From Cotesia glomerata (lineage: Eukaryota; Arthropoda; Insecta; Hymenoptera; Braconidae): a stretch of DNA of 64,000 nt. Where the stretch lies: the NCBI RefSeq assembly GCF_020080835.1, contig NC_058167.1, positions 15,213,403 to 15,277,402 on the forward strand. The letters are read 5' to 3'. Position numbers and translations under genes: made by a program. Shown in pieces: positions 36,701-51,700 of this stretch; within the stretch, counting starts at the first letter, position 1; every line of letters begins with the position of its first letter. The notes under the pieces were generated by a model. The model worked only from the letters and a program-made list of their open reading frames with translations, did no database searches and was not told the origin of the DNA.

Positions 36701-39700
36701 TAATTAGTAGATGAAATATGGCATATAACATCGGAATTTTAGGTAGATTAAGGACGTTAATCCTTAGACATACGGAAGTAATAAGTAAAGTCATTAAATT
36801 CTCCTTCCTGTCGAGACAACACTTCCGCAAGTACTACACAATCCGTTATTCATACTTAGCACCTAATCGAAGCTATATTGTTGACAGCTAACATAGTAGA
36901 TTATTCTTTGGGCGTGGTATTGATTTTAGAACAGAGGACGAGCTAATTCTAAATTGATAAATTTTTTTTTCTTTTAGATTGTCGAGGATAGAATAGATAC
37001 GTAGGTGTTTAAGCTGGATTGTCTGTGTGCACTCGCATCCGAGTTATTATTTCAACGAGCACTGTATATTATTAAATCATTTTGTTTTCACTTCAGTCTT
37101 TCGCATTGTTTTCGAATAATTTTCACAGCTTGCATATTTTTAAGAGACTCAAATTGTATTGTATTATGTCGCGTATTTACATAGTAAATGCATACAAAAT
37201 ATTTCTGTGAAACACGACTGTAAAACGATTGTCAATTCTCAATTTATTTTTCATAACTTAAACTTATAGATAGAGTTTGAATTAATTAATTTTGAATACT
37301 CACTGATTTTTCTCCTCTTCCAGGGATCAAAGATTCATCAGTCACTTGCAAAATTACTTTATAAGGCGACTTTGGAAGTAATGTTGTTCGCGAAAACACT
37401 CCTGCGATAGAATAGAAATAGTCGGTTAATTTTTAAGTATACTTAAATAGATAGATATATTAATTATTTAACTGACTTGTGTAAATCGCAGTTGTCGGAG
37501 GTATTTCTGGATTCGTATAATCAACAGATATAGCATCGTATGTTATGTATAATGCATTATGAACATCCCCCAATATTTTAACGGTGTACGTATTGCTTGC
37601 ATTCGAATCAGCATCCTTTACCATTAAATCATTTTCATCTAATCTTGTATTCTGTAAAAACAAATTAATTGAAAACTGATATACTAAAAAAACAATAATT
37701 ATATATAATACTAGCAGTGCGTCCCGGCTTTGCACGGATATTTGACAAAAATTTCAATATTAATTATAATATAATATAGCTTATATCACCCGGGGATAGT
37801 GTAGCTTCCCAGCAGTGAAAGAATTTTTCAAATCGGTTTAGTAGTTTCGGAGCCTATTCAATGCAAACACTCAAACTAACACACAAACAAATATTTTCTC
37901 TTCATAATATTAGTATAGATATATAAGCTTATTATATAAATATACTTGTCAGAAATGAGGAAGGCAGAAAAAAAATTTTTAAGGGAGTCCCACCGTTGTT
38001 GAAATAATTCAATTTCAATTTGCTTAATGAAATTTAACTTTATAAGGGTCAAAGGGTTCATTCTGCTTTACTCTTCAATTTATTCTTTTTAAAATTGGCG
38101 AAATGTATTAATTTAGAAACTCTTTTGACAACTCATTAAAAATCAGAACGTGACAAAAGCACAGTAGCAGAGAAGTATTCTATATTTAGCACTTTCATGC
38201 TCATAATTTAAATCAGTTATTGTAACAATTTAACGTAAAATGACTAATCTGATAATAAATTATTTTCTAAAATTTTCATCATTACCAAAAAGAGTAATCA
38301 TTAATTTTTGAATGCAAATATGGTGGGGAATGTTATTTGTTTAAAAATCAATTAAAATTTTTCAGAAAAATGGTAATTTTTCAAAGCGAATTTTTTCTAT
38401 GTTTAAAATCGTTATCGTTTGCGTAAATTATTTTTTTGCAAAAAATTTTATTTCACTATTAGACAATTTTATGTTTCGAACGAGCTTATACATAACAAAA
38501 GATATGCTCAGGTTCATATACTAGAGCAATTAAAAATATTATCAATTTTATACAAGAGCAATTTTTTATGCAAATAACATTTTATCTATTTTCCTCAGTA
38601 TTTATTAATAACTTTGTAATAAAATTTTATCTCCATACGCGTTGGTTATCGCTATGCTCATCCGTCAAATTAAAAGTACTGGAAACTCAGGGATTAAAAA
38701 TGTAAAGCGTAAGAGAAAAGTTGAAGTAGTAAAAACAAAAAAAAATAAATCATGAGCAAGAGTTTAATCAAGATAAGCCACCATGAATTTCTCTCGCTTT
38801 ATTTCTCTTTACTGAGGTTTTATATTTTATATTATTTTATTTTCAATTCTTTTGTATACTCTATTCATTTAATTTTTTCTTATTTTCCCTGTATTTAAGA
38901 ATGCTGAAATTCTGAATAGGGTTACGGTGAACGATGAATAGGATTTATTTTATTTACCGCCGTAAAATCTCGTAGCGTTATCTCGACGTTGTTACTAATC
39001 TGCGCTATAGGCGGATTGTCGTCCAAATCCAGGATGTCGATATCAAGGTTAGTTTCGTGGGTATACTCTGCTCCAGACTGCTCATTCCGTACAATACATT
39101 TAACTTGGACTTCCACATGAGCACCCGGTCCACCTGGATAATCAACAGTGTCTCTGTCCAATAGAGGTTTCGAATAAAAACTTTCATTTATAATCTGAAA
39201 GTATTCTGTTCCTAAAAAAAAAAAAAATTGTCATATCAAGAAATATTATTGAAATTTTGAAAAGTCACATAATATAGAAAATAACAGACGTTTTTTAGTT
39301 ATTGATAAATGAATTTTTATTTAATTAATCCGAAATCTGACACATTAATTGATACAATCATTTTTAGCAGAAAGTATGATAAATTATTTTTTCATTCCCA
39401 TAAATACCATAAAATGTCTAGATGTGATAATATTTTCACGGATTATTTTTTGTACTTCAAATAAATAACTGACGCATTTATTCTGCTGTTTGCAAACAAT
39501 TTGATAAATTCATTAACTTAAAACAAAAATGCATCAACAGGTTTTTTATCTATCGTTGATGTATTTTTATCATCTATTATATATTTATTTAAAAATAAAT
39601 AAATTATAGGTGTGTCTGTTACTTTTAACATTATGATTTATAATTCTAATAGACATTCTATTTACCGTTTAGTAGTTCATATTGAATCACATGATAAGTT

Positions 39701-42700
39701 GGACAAAGTGTTTTAAAAGCTGGTGAACTGATTTTACCAAGCATAGTCGCTAGTTGATTTTCATAAATTCTATACTTTGATACGTTCCAAAAGCACATAT
39801 CCTATTGAAATAATAAAAAAATCACATAAGTAACCTATTTACATTTACTTAAAAAATTTTAATAGACTTTTAAAGTAGCGATTTTAGCTAGTGTTAAGAC
39901 TAATTTTTGACTAATTAAAAATAACTTTTAATTAAAAAGTTTGAATTAATATTTATAAGAAGACTAGAAAGTCCTTACTTTTGTAAATTCTGTACAATTT
40001 AACTTTCCTCCGATTTCCTTGACAGGTAAGATTTTTATTTCCATTGTCGCCTTATCTTTTTCTTCTTGAGCTTGAATTACGATTGTCCTTGAAGTATCTA
40101 ATAATTGTTAAAAAAAAAAAAATTGTCAACTATTTTAATTTATACAAGTGAGTTATAAAACCTATTTTTCATTAAAAAAAAGGATGTTTTTTTTTAAAAC
40201 AATTTCTATATCTACTCTTACCTGTTTGCGTAAGCGATCGAAGATTATAAATAACTTGTCCCTTTTCAGTGACTAATCTCACATATTTATCACTTTCAGA
40301 AACAATCTGATATTTAGGATTTCTTGATGTAATAGAATCATTGGGCAAAGTTCGCAAGTTAAGAAGGGTGAGTTCTGTTTTTAAAGATTCATCATTCTCC
40401 AGTAAATAAGGAAGCCTCAATGTTAAGTCCGATTGTGGAAAATACAACGCTGAAAAAAAAAAAAAAAAAAACAAAGATTTTGTTAGTGAATTCATTTTTT
40501 AAGAAATTTTTTTAATTATATGTGATAATTGTTGTGCTGAAAAATTTTCAATATTGATAGATGCTACAGACTAAATATGGAACAATTATTAGCTTTTTTT
40601 TTTCTCTTAAAGTATATTCCCAATGAAGTTGGCGAACAATGCCGTAGTTAAAGGTAAGGTGGAGATTGCGCACATATCAAGTACCTGACACATACACATA
40701 AAAGTGCAAAAGGTCGAGTTTGCGGTGCTACGACGACAGAAACTCTGAATTAGTTCTGAGTAACATAGTCTCCAATTACCTTGGATATCGGATTTTTCAT
40801 TAAGAACGTTTACTGCATTGATATATAGATATTCAGAACTGATACGACTTAATTAAGCTCTGTTATTTGCCTAAAAATAGAATTTTAGGAGAGTTACTAC
40901 CAAACTCAAGTTTTGTATAGCTGCTTTATAAACAACTGGAAATCCTCGTCATTTTAAGTTTATATTAAAAATTATACAAAATTTGAAAAATTAAAATGGA
41001 GAATTAAAAATTTGAATTTATCGACTGAAGATAATTTAATTTTGTATTGAACAGATAGATACACAAAGCTACCGACTGAAGAAAAAAATACATACACCCT
41101 GAATGTCAAAATCAAGAAAAAAAATTATTAAAGTAAAAAACTCGTTTTTTTTTTTTAATAATTTTCTTTATTTTAAAGCGTATAAATTAATAAATACTTC
41201 TAAATTTACAGTACAGAAATTTAAAAAATTCTATTATGTGTTTTTGATTTATTTACAATTGAAGGGAATAAATTAAAGAAATTATAAGTGACAAAAAATT
41301 TTAAATTGTTAGTTATAATTTTAAATTGAAGAGTACAAAAAAAATTCAGTTGAAAAAATTTTTTTGTTATTTCTAACTCTTCAATTACATTAAGTAGTAG
41401 AAACAAAGTTTATGATTTATAAATCATTTTTGTTTTTTATGATTGATTGATATTATCTAAAGTACTTATAATAAATATGTAAATTTTTGTGCATCGATTC
41501 AACTACTCATATTTTATCTACTGGACTTTCAAACTAAACCACATTCAGGAGAGGGTGGACTTTGTGCCCACAGAATCCATATTTATGATGGAATTATTCG
41601 TAGTTCTTGTGATGAATAAAATATTTTCGCCATAGACGACAGCGCAAAAAATAAATTAAAATAAAAAAGGACATTTAAATACAAATAAAATAAATTGGAA
41701 TTTATTTACGATAATTTAGTATAGTACATTCATATACACCAACACTGATTCTTTGATTAAATTTTCTATGACAAACAAGAGAAGTACGGTAAATGAATTA
41801 GTTTAAGTGAAGTTCAATGCTAACGTAGATTATCTATCATTTTATTCTCAATAACAGATAGTATCGTCCTTTTTTTTTTTTTCTATTTTTGCATCAGTCA
41901 AGGTGACGGAGCACGTGGATGACATTTCTTGCAGTGATGTTTATATTTAATCGAAGTCATGTTTCTTTTTGATTTCAATAAGGTCAATTAGAGTGAATAT
42001 TGATTGAGTTTGAGGTTGAAAGTATCTGATGATGCTTTAGATTACGTTGCGGGAAATGTTCCGAACTTTAAGGAGGATACAACGATGACAGTAGGAGAGA
42101 AGAAAGATGGCAGATGAAAGGAAATTAAATTGAATATACTGTATTTATGTAATATATCGTCATTTTTCTTGTGCTTATCACGTTGGAAAGTAATAAAGAA
42201 TTTACTTGCTACTTAAAGTTATTTTATATAATGAAGTTTGAAAAAAATTTCTCCACCAAGTCACAATAACTTTGAAAGTGTATTAACGCTTCATGAGGAC
42301 GAGTTGATATATATTTTGTTTATCTCTTCAGTGCAGCATAATAAGAAATATTATATTACAACATAAAAATGAAAAACGAGGTATCAAATGCTATTCACAC
42401 AAAAGTTTCATACATCCTGAAGTGTTATTGTAATATCAAGTGGTAAACTTCTGCTTCAAAAAGATTATAGAGCGTTACAAAGATAGTTAATGTTTTTCAA
42501 GGCTTTCTAATTAATATTATATTAGATATTTAAGCATAAAACTTTCTTTTCATAAAATGTTCCTTTAATTTACAGCTCCGTGAATTGTAATAAAATATTA
42601 ACCATTTAAATTTTTGAATGACTGTACTAATGTGCTTAATTGTTGATGATAATTACCATAAAAAATAAGTACTTTTTTTAACAAATTTTGAAACAATGGT

Positions 42701-45700
42701 AAAATTTTTAAGTAAATATTTTTTTTAAATCAAGTAATTTTTTTCAGCGTGATAACAGTATGCAATTCATCCTTTAAGCAATGAAAGGACTTTAGATTAA
42801 TTCAATAAGCTTCATACTAACCATGTTGATAATTTGGTAATAATAATACTTAAACGTCACATGGTCACGTAACAAAAAATAAGATATAATTAGATCGAAC
42901 AAAATGAACAAATTTGATTATACATTAAAAAACACATAAAATGATGAATAGAATAGAGTAGACCGTTGCGATAAAAGCAAATGGGATTTCAAGTCAAGCC
43001 AAGTAAAGAGCGAGGGGTGTTTTGTATAGTCGTTAGGAAAGGATCACGCAAAAGTTAAGTTAAACCGAGGGTGGTGAACTGCGTGACCATCTTTTCTTCT
43101 TAGCAGTAGTCAAGCTTGTTTTAAACGGATAATAGTGGTAGTGCTGAAGTGTGTAGTGAAGAATATGTGCAATGCACAATTCATGATGTACATTACACAA
43201 TACATAGATATCATACAGATATTTAGACGCATGCATATATGTATAAGGTTACTAAGACGTTAAAGCACCTGTGTATACACCTTCAACCCGTCCACTTGTG
43301 TTTAGCCGTCGTAGGAACAAGAACATATTAGAGATCCTTTAGTTCGCGTGTCTAGGGTACCGAGCATTTGCATATTCTGGTGCTAACTCAAGTGCACTGA
43401 AAAGAAGGTGAGACGGAGTGAAAGCTGATGCCGCATGTAGCGTTTAGATTGCAGATTCGAGATCTTTGCTTTTGTTTTATTTTTAAGTTTCATTTAAACC
43501 AAAATTAATTTAAAAACAGTTTTTATTTTTTGTACCCTAAAATACTCACAGTTCATTGACATATGAATTTTTTTTCACTAGACTGCTGCTTACAGCTGAA
43601 TTAATTCTACTGTTACATGAGAGTTAAATATTCCAAAATATTTCAAAATAAGAAAAGTGAAATTTTTAAGAAAATTTATCGTTTAATTTAAGGAAGTATG
43701 AGCGCTAGGCGGGGTGGGGATAGGTATCAACTCTAGCGCGCGGTAAGGGGAGAGCAGTAGCCATATGATTTTTCTCAATATATAGATATACATTTAACAT
43801 TGGCTAATGGCGGTATTTATTTTTCTTTTAATTAATACACTTTAATTAGTCGGGCAAGTGTCAATTTTTTTTAATTAAATTTATCACTAATATATTTACT
43901 TTCATCCATAAGTTTTTTAAAAATATTCACCGACAGTTTTACGAGAAAAATACAGAAATGTATCAATACTTGAAGGTTACCCCATAAGACCAATATTAAA
44001 TTGCTCAACTTTGAAGTTAATTATTTATTTAAATAATCGGGCAATCTCTTTCAAATTTTCGGAATTTGTTTAGACATATTTAAACTTCATATTAAAAAAA
44101 AAAATCAAGTCTTTTATCGAAAGTTGTCTTGGTGCTCGTATTTTCTTAAATGAACTTCGCGAAAAATATATGGAGCGAATAATTTACTAAAACAAAATGT
44201 AAAAAAATTTTTAACGACAATAATGCGAGGTCATTAAATTATGGTCAAGGTGAGAAGAAACATTATACGATAATAACGTTTTTTTATTGTTACAGGATTT
44301 AGTTCTAATATATTCTAACGTATAGTTGTAGAGGTAAATCTGGTTTATTAGGGTTGTAAATCGATAAAGTACCGTTTTACTTAAAAGTTAAAACGGTGGT
44401 TACATTCTATCTTATGTTTTTAAACTTTAAATCAGTTTTCATCTCGGGTTTTGTTAAATTTTTATTTAAAGTTTCAAGAAGAAATGATTTGTGTTAAAAA
44501 TTGTGAGTGTACTTGAGTACAAGATTTTATTTTGAATTATATGCTGGAGGATAATTTTTGCAGCATTAAGATTGGTTTAATGTTTTACTGTGGTTTGAAA
44601 AGATGTTAAAAATTAGTATAAATATGTAGTTATTGAGGCGAATATATGATTATTGGTAAGCTGTGTAAAATATCTATAAATCCATCATTTGTTGTTAGAG
44701 ACTCGAGCTATCGTGACATGATGAAGATACAGTAGGCATATTAGTTTATTTGTAATTAACAGTAAATCACGTTCTACGGATATAAATCAATTTCTGTTGT
44801 TTGCTACGCTTTGTTCGAAGAGTATAATGATTATAAAAAAATCAATAGAACCCATACTATTTTTTATTAAATAAATTTCATTTAGAAATTTACTTTTTTT
44901 GGTAAAAAACGGTGTTTCGGAGATTCGAACCCTTCCCATAGGCGCCTGTTGTTTGGAATAGCCTAAGTGTAATCGTTCTTTAGCACAATCAAAAAATTCT
45001 AAACTAATTAATGTAAATGATTAATCTCTGTATGTTTGTCAAAAAATAAAAACTTTAAAAAATGTTTCATTTTAAAGAATACATCCATGTATTCTTCGCT
45101 TTGAAAGTATATTTTCAAAGCCTTTAATAATGACTAGCTCCCAAAGCATAGTTAAGAAAGTTCATACACACTTTTCATGAAAGTTCAAAGTGAAAATGTC
45201 GAACAAAGAATCTATATTTGATGAAAAAAAGAAGAAACAAATTTCTCTAACTCAAACAAGATTGGATTTAATCTTCAACTTATTAAATTCACTTGTATAA
45301 CAACGAAACACTTCTGTACTTATTTATTTATAAATTTTTTTCAACGTGTTCATTTGCATATAGCTGTATAAATTCATGTAACTATTAAATTTTTATTTTT
45401 TAATGTCCTAATAATGAATCACGCTTTAATAAATCGTACTCTTAAACAAAAAATATTGATGCAATGAAATAAATTCATTTAATCATGTTTTTCTTCATAA
45501 TTCTTATAAATAGCTCACAAATAACTTTAAATATCTGTAAAAACACAATTTATCATATTTAAAATCCACCTGCGTCCTCTCATAACTTTAAAACAATACG
45601 AAAAGCTCACCCTAATGTTATTTTAGTCACTTGTGTATCTTTTCAGTATCATATTTGTCATCGTCCTCACACCCTTGTTATTTTTTCTCACTAATGACTA

Positions 45701-48700
45701 TTTTCAGTATTACATAATAGGTTGTCTAGCTGAGGAATACTTAGGCTAATTCCGAAAATACAGCCAGTTGATATAAATCAAGCACGAACTGAGACCACTA
45801 ATACCCAAACTCTATTTGTGATTCTTCGGAATTTAATACGACTAATCGTAATTTAGAGTAATACGATTCAAAATCTATTAGTTAAAAAATTTACAGAGTA
45901 TTCCCGGATTAAAAAAAAATTGGAAATAGCAAAATTTGAATTCTTTTTAACACTCCTTAATATTTTGATTACTTTTGAAAATGTAGTGAGATTTTAAATA
46001 ACAATTAATGCGTGAGAGGTAGGTCTAGTAAAAATATATATCAATTACAACGTTATTATCGACCGAAAAAGAGCGTAAGTCTTAACTTAATGTCTCCCTT
46101 TATAAATTTTAAATACAGGTATATTCTTCCTTGTATTTTCTGACCACCTCAAGTGTTATAAGAACTGGGCTAAATTATACGGCTGCTCAGATCATTTTTG
46201 GTAGGGTTTGTTTTTAAGAATCGTAACTCCAAAGTAAAGTAAGGTTTCAGAGTATCAATTGTTATAGCTTTGTATTTCCTTCAGAAGATTTTACTTTGCA
46301 CTGTAATTTTAAGAGTGTATTATTATAACTGTGAAATTATTGTATAATAATAATAATAATCAACAATATATAGTGCTTTTTTTATGTAAATTTTGGTTAA
46401 TAAAAGTTCGCTGTCAAAATAAATTTGATATAAAGTAATATTGCTGCAATAATAATAAAGCAATTATTATTATTCAAATGAAAATATCATAAAAGTATAT
46501 ATTGATATGATACGACGATTATCAGTGACAAGTTGTGTAGTATTGTATTGTGTTGTTGTTTTGTTATATTTTTTTCAATGTGAATCAACCCCTCGACATA
46601 AGAATGCTTTTAGTTTATAGAGAGTACCGTCAACGTTCAATAGCAACGTTGAATGTTCAAGCCGTTTATGACTTTCGGAAGCTGATTCTGGAGGGTAGTG
46701 TAGAGTAGCGAGAATCAAGAATGAGTTCCCTCGAACTTCGCTGTTGATTCTACGGTTTATGAAGGTCGTTAAAGCTGTGGTGCATGCTGATTATGATTCG
46801 TGATACACTAAGCCGCATTCTGCGAATCGATAAAACAAGCACGTATGTACCTCTGCTAATTAGTGATTTCATACGATTAAGTTGTAAATATTAACGCTCG
46901 ATTACTATTATTACTTGTGTTTCCTTTATAGTATTTTACTTCGAAATTAATAAGTATTATTTCAAAACTATTTAGAAATTGAATCATAAAAATTTGTAGG
47001 TCATAGTTAAAATTTTGTGCATCTATTTACGTATTTGATGTAATCTCTCGTAATATTCCTTATAAATTAAATCAGTGAAAAAATTTAGTCTCTATTTAGT
47101 GTAAGATTCCTCTTTAATTTTAAATTCAATCTCTATGAAATTAAAAAATATTTCTTTATAAGTTAATAATTAATAATAACTAACAAATACTTTTATAAAA
47201 TTTTAATTTTACTTGAACAAAATATTATCTGAGGGTCAAAAGTAATTTGCAATTAAAGTAATTTAATTGAAACGTGAAAAAACGTGGACTTTCGAGCATT
47301 ATCGTAAATAATTATTTTATAAGCACTCTCCAAGCCTTTAAGCATTGATAATTGATGACTCTGTAGTACAAATTACTGTATGACTCGTTAGTCACATCCA
47401 ATAATTAATTTTGATAATAGATTTCCACGTAATTAGATTAACAACAAAGCAAATAATTGAAAACGGCTTTAAGTGCACTAGTGATTTAATAGTTGTTTAA
47501 TTTGCCAATGAAACAAAATCGGTAAAGTTATCGAGAAATTACAGCATTGAAAATAAGTGTCTCTTCCATTGAAGCGTTATTAATTAACTAAGAAATAAAA
47601 TCATACTAATGGTCGTGTTTTAAAAGTAGTTAAAATTATTTCCTGCATATTTAGTCTATGCGAAAAAAAAAATTTTTGAAATTTTTATTTTTATTTTTTA
47701 CTCTATAGAAATTACGTAATTTTTAATTAAAAATTTATTATTTTAATTTAAGCTATACAAATAATCACGAAAAGATTGAAATATAAATGTATGCCAATTG
47801 TTATAATTATTTTTGTTATTATTATTTGAAAGTAATAATACGTTGGGCGATAACTTGATAACCAATAAAGTTTATTATTGATGATGAACTTCACCGTTAT
47901 AACGAAAGTAATAAGTCTTGGAGCATTCTAGTTTACTTACTAACAAGGCACTTTTATTTCGCAATAAGGTGAAAATACTTTAATCAACGGCTCAGTAAAT
48001 ACAGCCTGATTAGTGGAATACCTTTTTTCATTATATTTTATCGTCTAAAAAATTAATAATAAAATTTAATGGGCGTCACTATAAAATTAATCCGAATTTA
48101 GTCGTACAGAATTGGATTAATTTTTTTTAAGTGTCCATGTCATACCTCACACGTTGACAAAGCAGAGATTTATGTTAAAAAACAAAATTATCACAAAAAT
48201 AATGAATAAAGAAAAATAAGCACCAGAGATAACGTGAAATAAAACAAGAGTGGAGCAGATCAACGGAGAGTCTGACATTTGAATGCTCATTTATCTCTAA
48301 TAGTTATAATACATGTGACTCATGACGTTTAGTAATTATTTTAGAAGCAATTAATTATTTCATTTGACAAAATGAGTTTTTACTGTATTTTAATTCATTA
48401 CAATGTCCTACTAGTGGAAATTTTTAATCTTCAATTTTTCATTAAAAATTTATTTAATTAATATCTCGTAAATTAATTACAGTTACGATCAAGTATACAC
48501 AGGTCATTCTGATGCTACAATGTCCTAAGGGAGCTATTATATCACACCTGGTGACCTAAATACTCTGTATTAGAGACTTGTATAATTTATCCTTGATCTA
48601 CATCACGAAAATGTCTTGATGAGATAAATAAACAATTTTATTTAAAAAATAAATCTGCTTTTCATCAACAAGTGTGATGTATGTTTTATTAATACTAACC

Positions 48701-51700
48701 GATAAAAAGCTATATTTATGTTTGTAGATCATGACACATGATCCACTCAACAGCTAGATAGTTTTTTAGTTTAATGTTAAACAAATGTTGAATTAATTTA
48801 AAGTCAAAAAGCTACAATGTGTTCAATCCATTTTTTTAAATCAAGATTTTTTTAGCCGATTTTAAGTTTTATTTAATGCAGTTAAACGTTTTTAATGTTT
48901 TGATTAATTAATTTATTGTAAATTATGGTATAGGAATAATCACTGATAAATTATCTACAAGTTTTTGTAATTATTTGATTAATTTTATGAACTGGAAACA
49001 GAGTAGATATGTTTTTCTGGATTAGTTAATTAATTATCTAACTAATAATTAATTAGTTAATTAATTAATTAATTTTCATATTAATGAACCAATAATTTCT
49101 CTTTAGTTTTTAGAATAAATTTAAAAAAAATTATGCACGCAGTTGGAATGAAAAATCGAATGAAAAAAAATTAGTCAAATAGAAAAATTAAGGGATTTTT
49201 TTTTAATTTAGAATTTTTTATTAAAGGAAATAAAAATTTTTCTAGTGAATCCTCATTGGTTAAATTAAGTCACAAATTTTTTATATTTGGACGAATAAAT
49301 GTATCGTAATGTTTAAATTGAAAAAGTTAAATAAAAGTTTTCAAATATTTTATTTCTTTTGAGTATATTTTTTTTAGTAAATGTGGAAAATGTGTTGGTG
49401 CTTTTCAAGTTTATGGAAATAATAAAATATTTTTTACTCACTCGACAATCTGGTTCGAGTTTTTATAGCGATACCCTCAACACATACATAAACACACGTC
49501 ATATATATATAAATACAAATACATATAATCGTATAAATACCAATCTGCAATAGACTGAAATATTCGAACGGTAAAAAATTAAAATGGATGATTGAAAATT
49601 TCATCTAAAAATATAAAAATAAATCCAAATAAAAAATAGAAGTTATTGAGATCCGTACTTTAGTTTAGTGTTAACAAATTTCGAGTTCAAATTATTATTG
49701 TTATTGTTTATACAACCGAGTAAATAAAAAGGGGGTATTAATGTTTTTGATCTACATTGATTGTAATGATGACTACAAGACGAGTGATGTTAAGGCTTAA
49801 GCTAAGCGAGATATTTTTGTACTTCTCGATTCCGTAGTGTAAACACACTGAAGAGCATTCAATGAATTTCTCAATTCTCAGTGAACACCGTTTTCTTTGA
49901 TTTTATGTACACCGGATAGAAGTATACACAGATAGGCACGAATCCTTGAATGAAATAAAAGATAACTTTACAAACGATCCACTCGGAACTCAATTCTTAA
50001 TTCATAAAGTTCGTTTAATTTCGACGTTTACTCTCGCTAATTAAATTTTATTCTTTAATTCATAAAAACCTTGATTGCTGAATAAACTGCAGGAGGATTC
50101 GATAAGTACTAAAGATTTCATTTTAACGCCACGGATTTTTTTTCAGGATTTTTTTATGATATTTTATTAACCATTTTATGATCGGTGAGAAAAAAATCTG
50201 TGGCCATTTTTACAAGAAATAAGATACGGAAAAAATTTATTGGACTAACACAGAAACAAAAAATACATTTTGGCTCAAGAACATTTTTAGAAGAACTAAT
50301 AATATTTTTATTTAGGTAAAGTATATTCTTGATATTCAAAATCTTGATTTAAAAATTTTAAACTATTGAATAAAGTGGAATTATTCATTTTTTATTTTTC
50401 AATTTTAATATAAAATATTTATTCAATAGTATCTCCAAGGTGTGTCGACAAAATCACATTTTATAAAAATACCTCAATAAATTTGAGACTCGTGCGCGAA
50501 AATTGTGATGGCTGCGTGGTATTGATTTATTATGAGATTGAGATCGAATCAGGGTTCGAATCCATTCTAGGGGGTAGTGTCTATTATTTTTAGTTTGCAA
50601 AAAAAATATATTTAAAACAAGAATATTGATATTTTTAAATTAAATATTCTATTTTGAGCTTAGGGAATAATTTCTTAAATTAATAAATCATATACTTTTG
50701 AATAAAAATAAATTATTTCTTCAAGAATAATGTATCTTTCTTATTTTAAGGTTTTTAATACCATCAATTTAATAAAAATTTTTTGAATTAAAAAAAAAGA
50801 GCTTGATTTTCTTGATTTAAGTCAACCTTTTTATTTGTAAATTATTTTAAATGTATTATTCACATTTCGTCGTAGTAAATAAACTTTTTCATTTGTAGTT
50901 TTGCATTAAAATGAATTATTTTCATTGGTCTACCATTTTATTCTTAATTAATGCAAGTGACCCGAGATCCGGGAATATATAAAATAACAGAATGCCATTA
51001 CGGACATTGTATTATATGTGTGGCTCCACCATTGCCTAAATCGTGGGAAAAACAATATTAATTGGTGAATTTAATTAAAATTTTTTTTATTTCAAATCGT
51101 CAAATGTAGGCTGATAAAGTCTAAATGGTATTTATTGATCAGTGAGTTTATTTTATTCCAGATACCCTATACCCTATAAACGAATTTTATTCAACCTTGT
51201 AGCACCGAACTATATATACATAATTTGTCAAGATCTATTTCGTAGATAATCATTGTTTTCGTCCGCTTGTATAATTAAAACATTATTCTGTCTTAAATTT
51301 ATAGAGATCCACGTTCTGCTTATGTCAAGGCTTTGATCTTGTTAAATCTACGCAAATTTTGGAATGATTCCGAAGATGGAAAAAGTACCGACAAGGAAAG
51401 GTAAATATTTAAAAAAGATCTACTTATATTTTAAGCAGTTTTTTCATTATGATTGTTAATTAAAAGGTGAATTTTCATCAAACACTCTTGGATAATCATA
51501 AATATAACCAAAAATGTTCAAGTGTATCTTTACGATTAACTCAAATTAATACAAATTGAATTAAAGTGGTCCATATTTCTCGAGAATCAAAATTCAATGG
51601 CTGCGTTCGGATATACTGAAGTACTAACCAGTACCGGATAGGATTATTAAGTACTTATATTATTTTCTTATAGATATTCTTAAGAAATAATAAAGCCACT

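Noticed and set aside
43000..43450. Less AT-rich segment in Ret intron 1 as a coding exon or ncRNA
   Set aside because: Neither strand has an open frame or RNA-gene hallmark; it could be an enhancer but the sequence alone does not show it.
44900..45000. tRNA gene at an isolated B box
   Set aside because: No A box at proper spacing and no acceptor stem. At best a SINE scrap.
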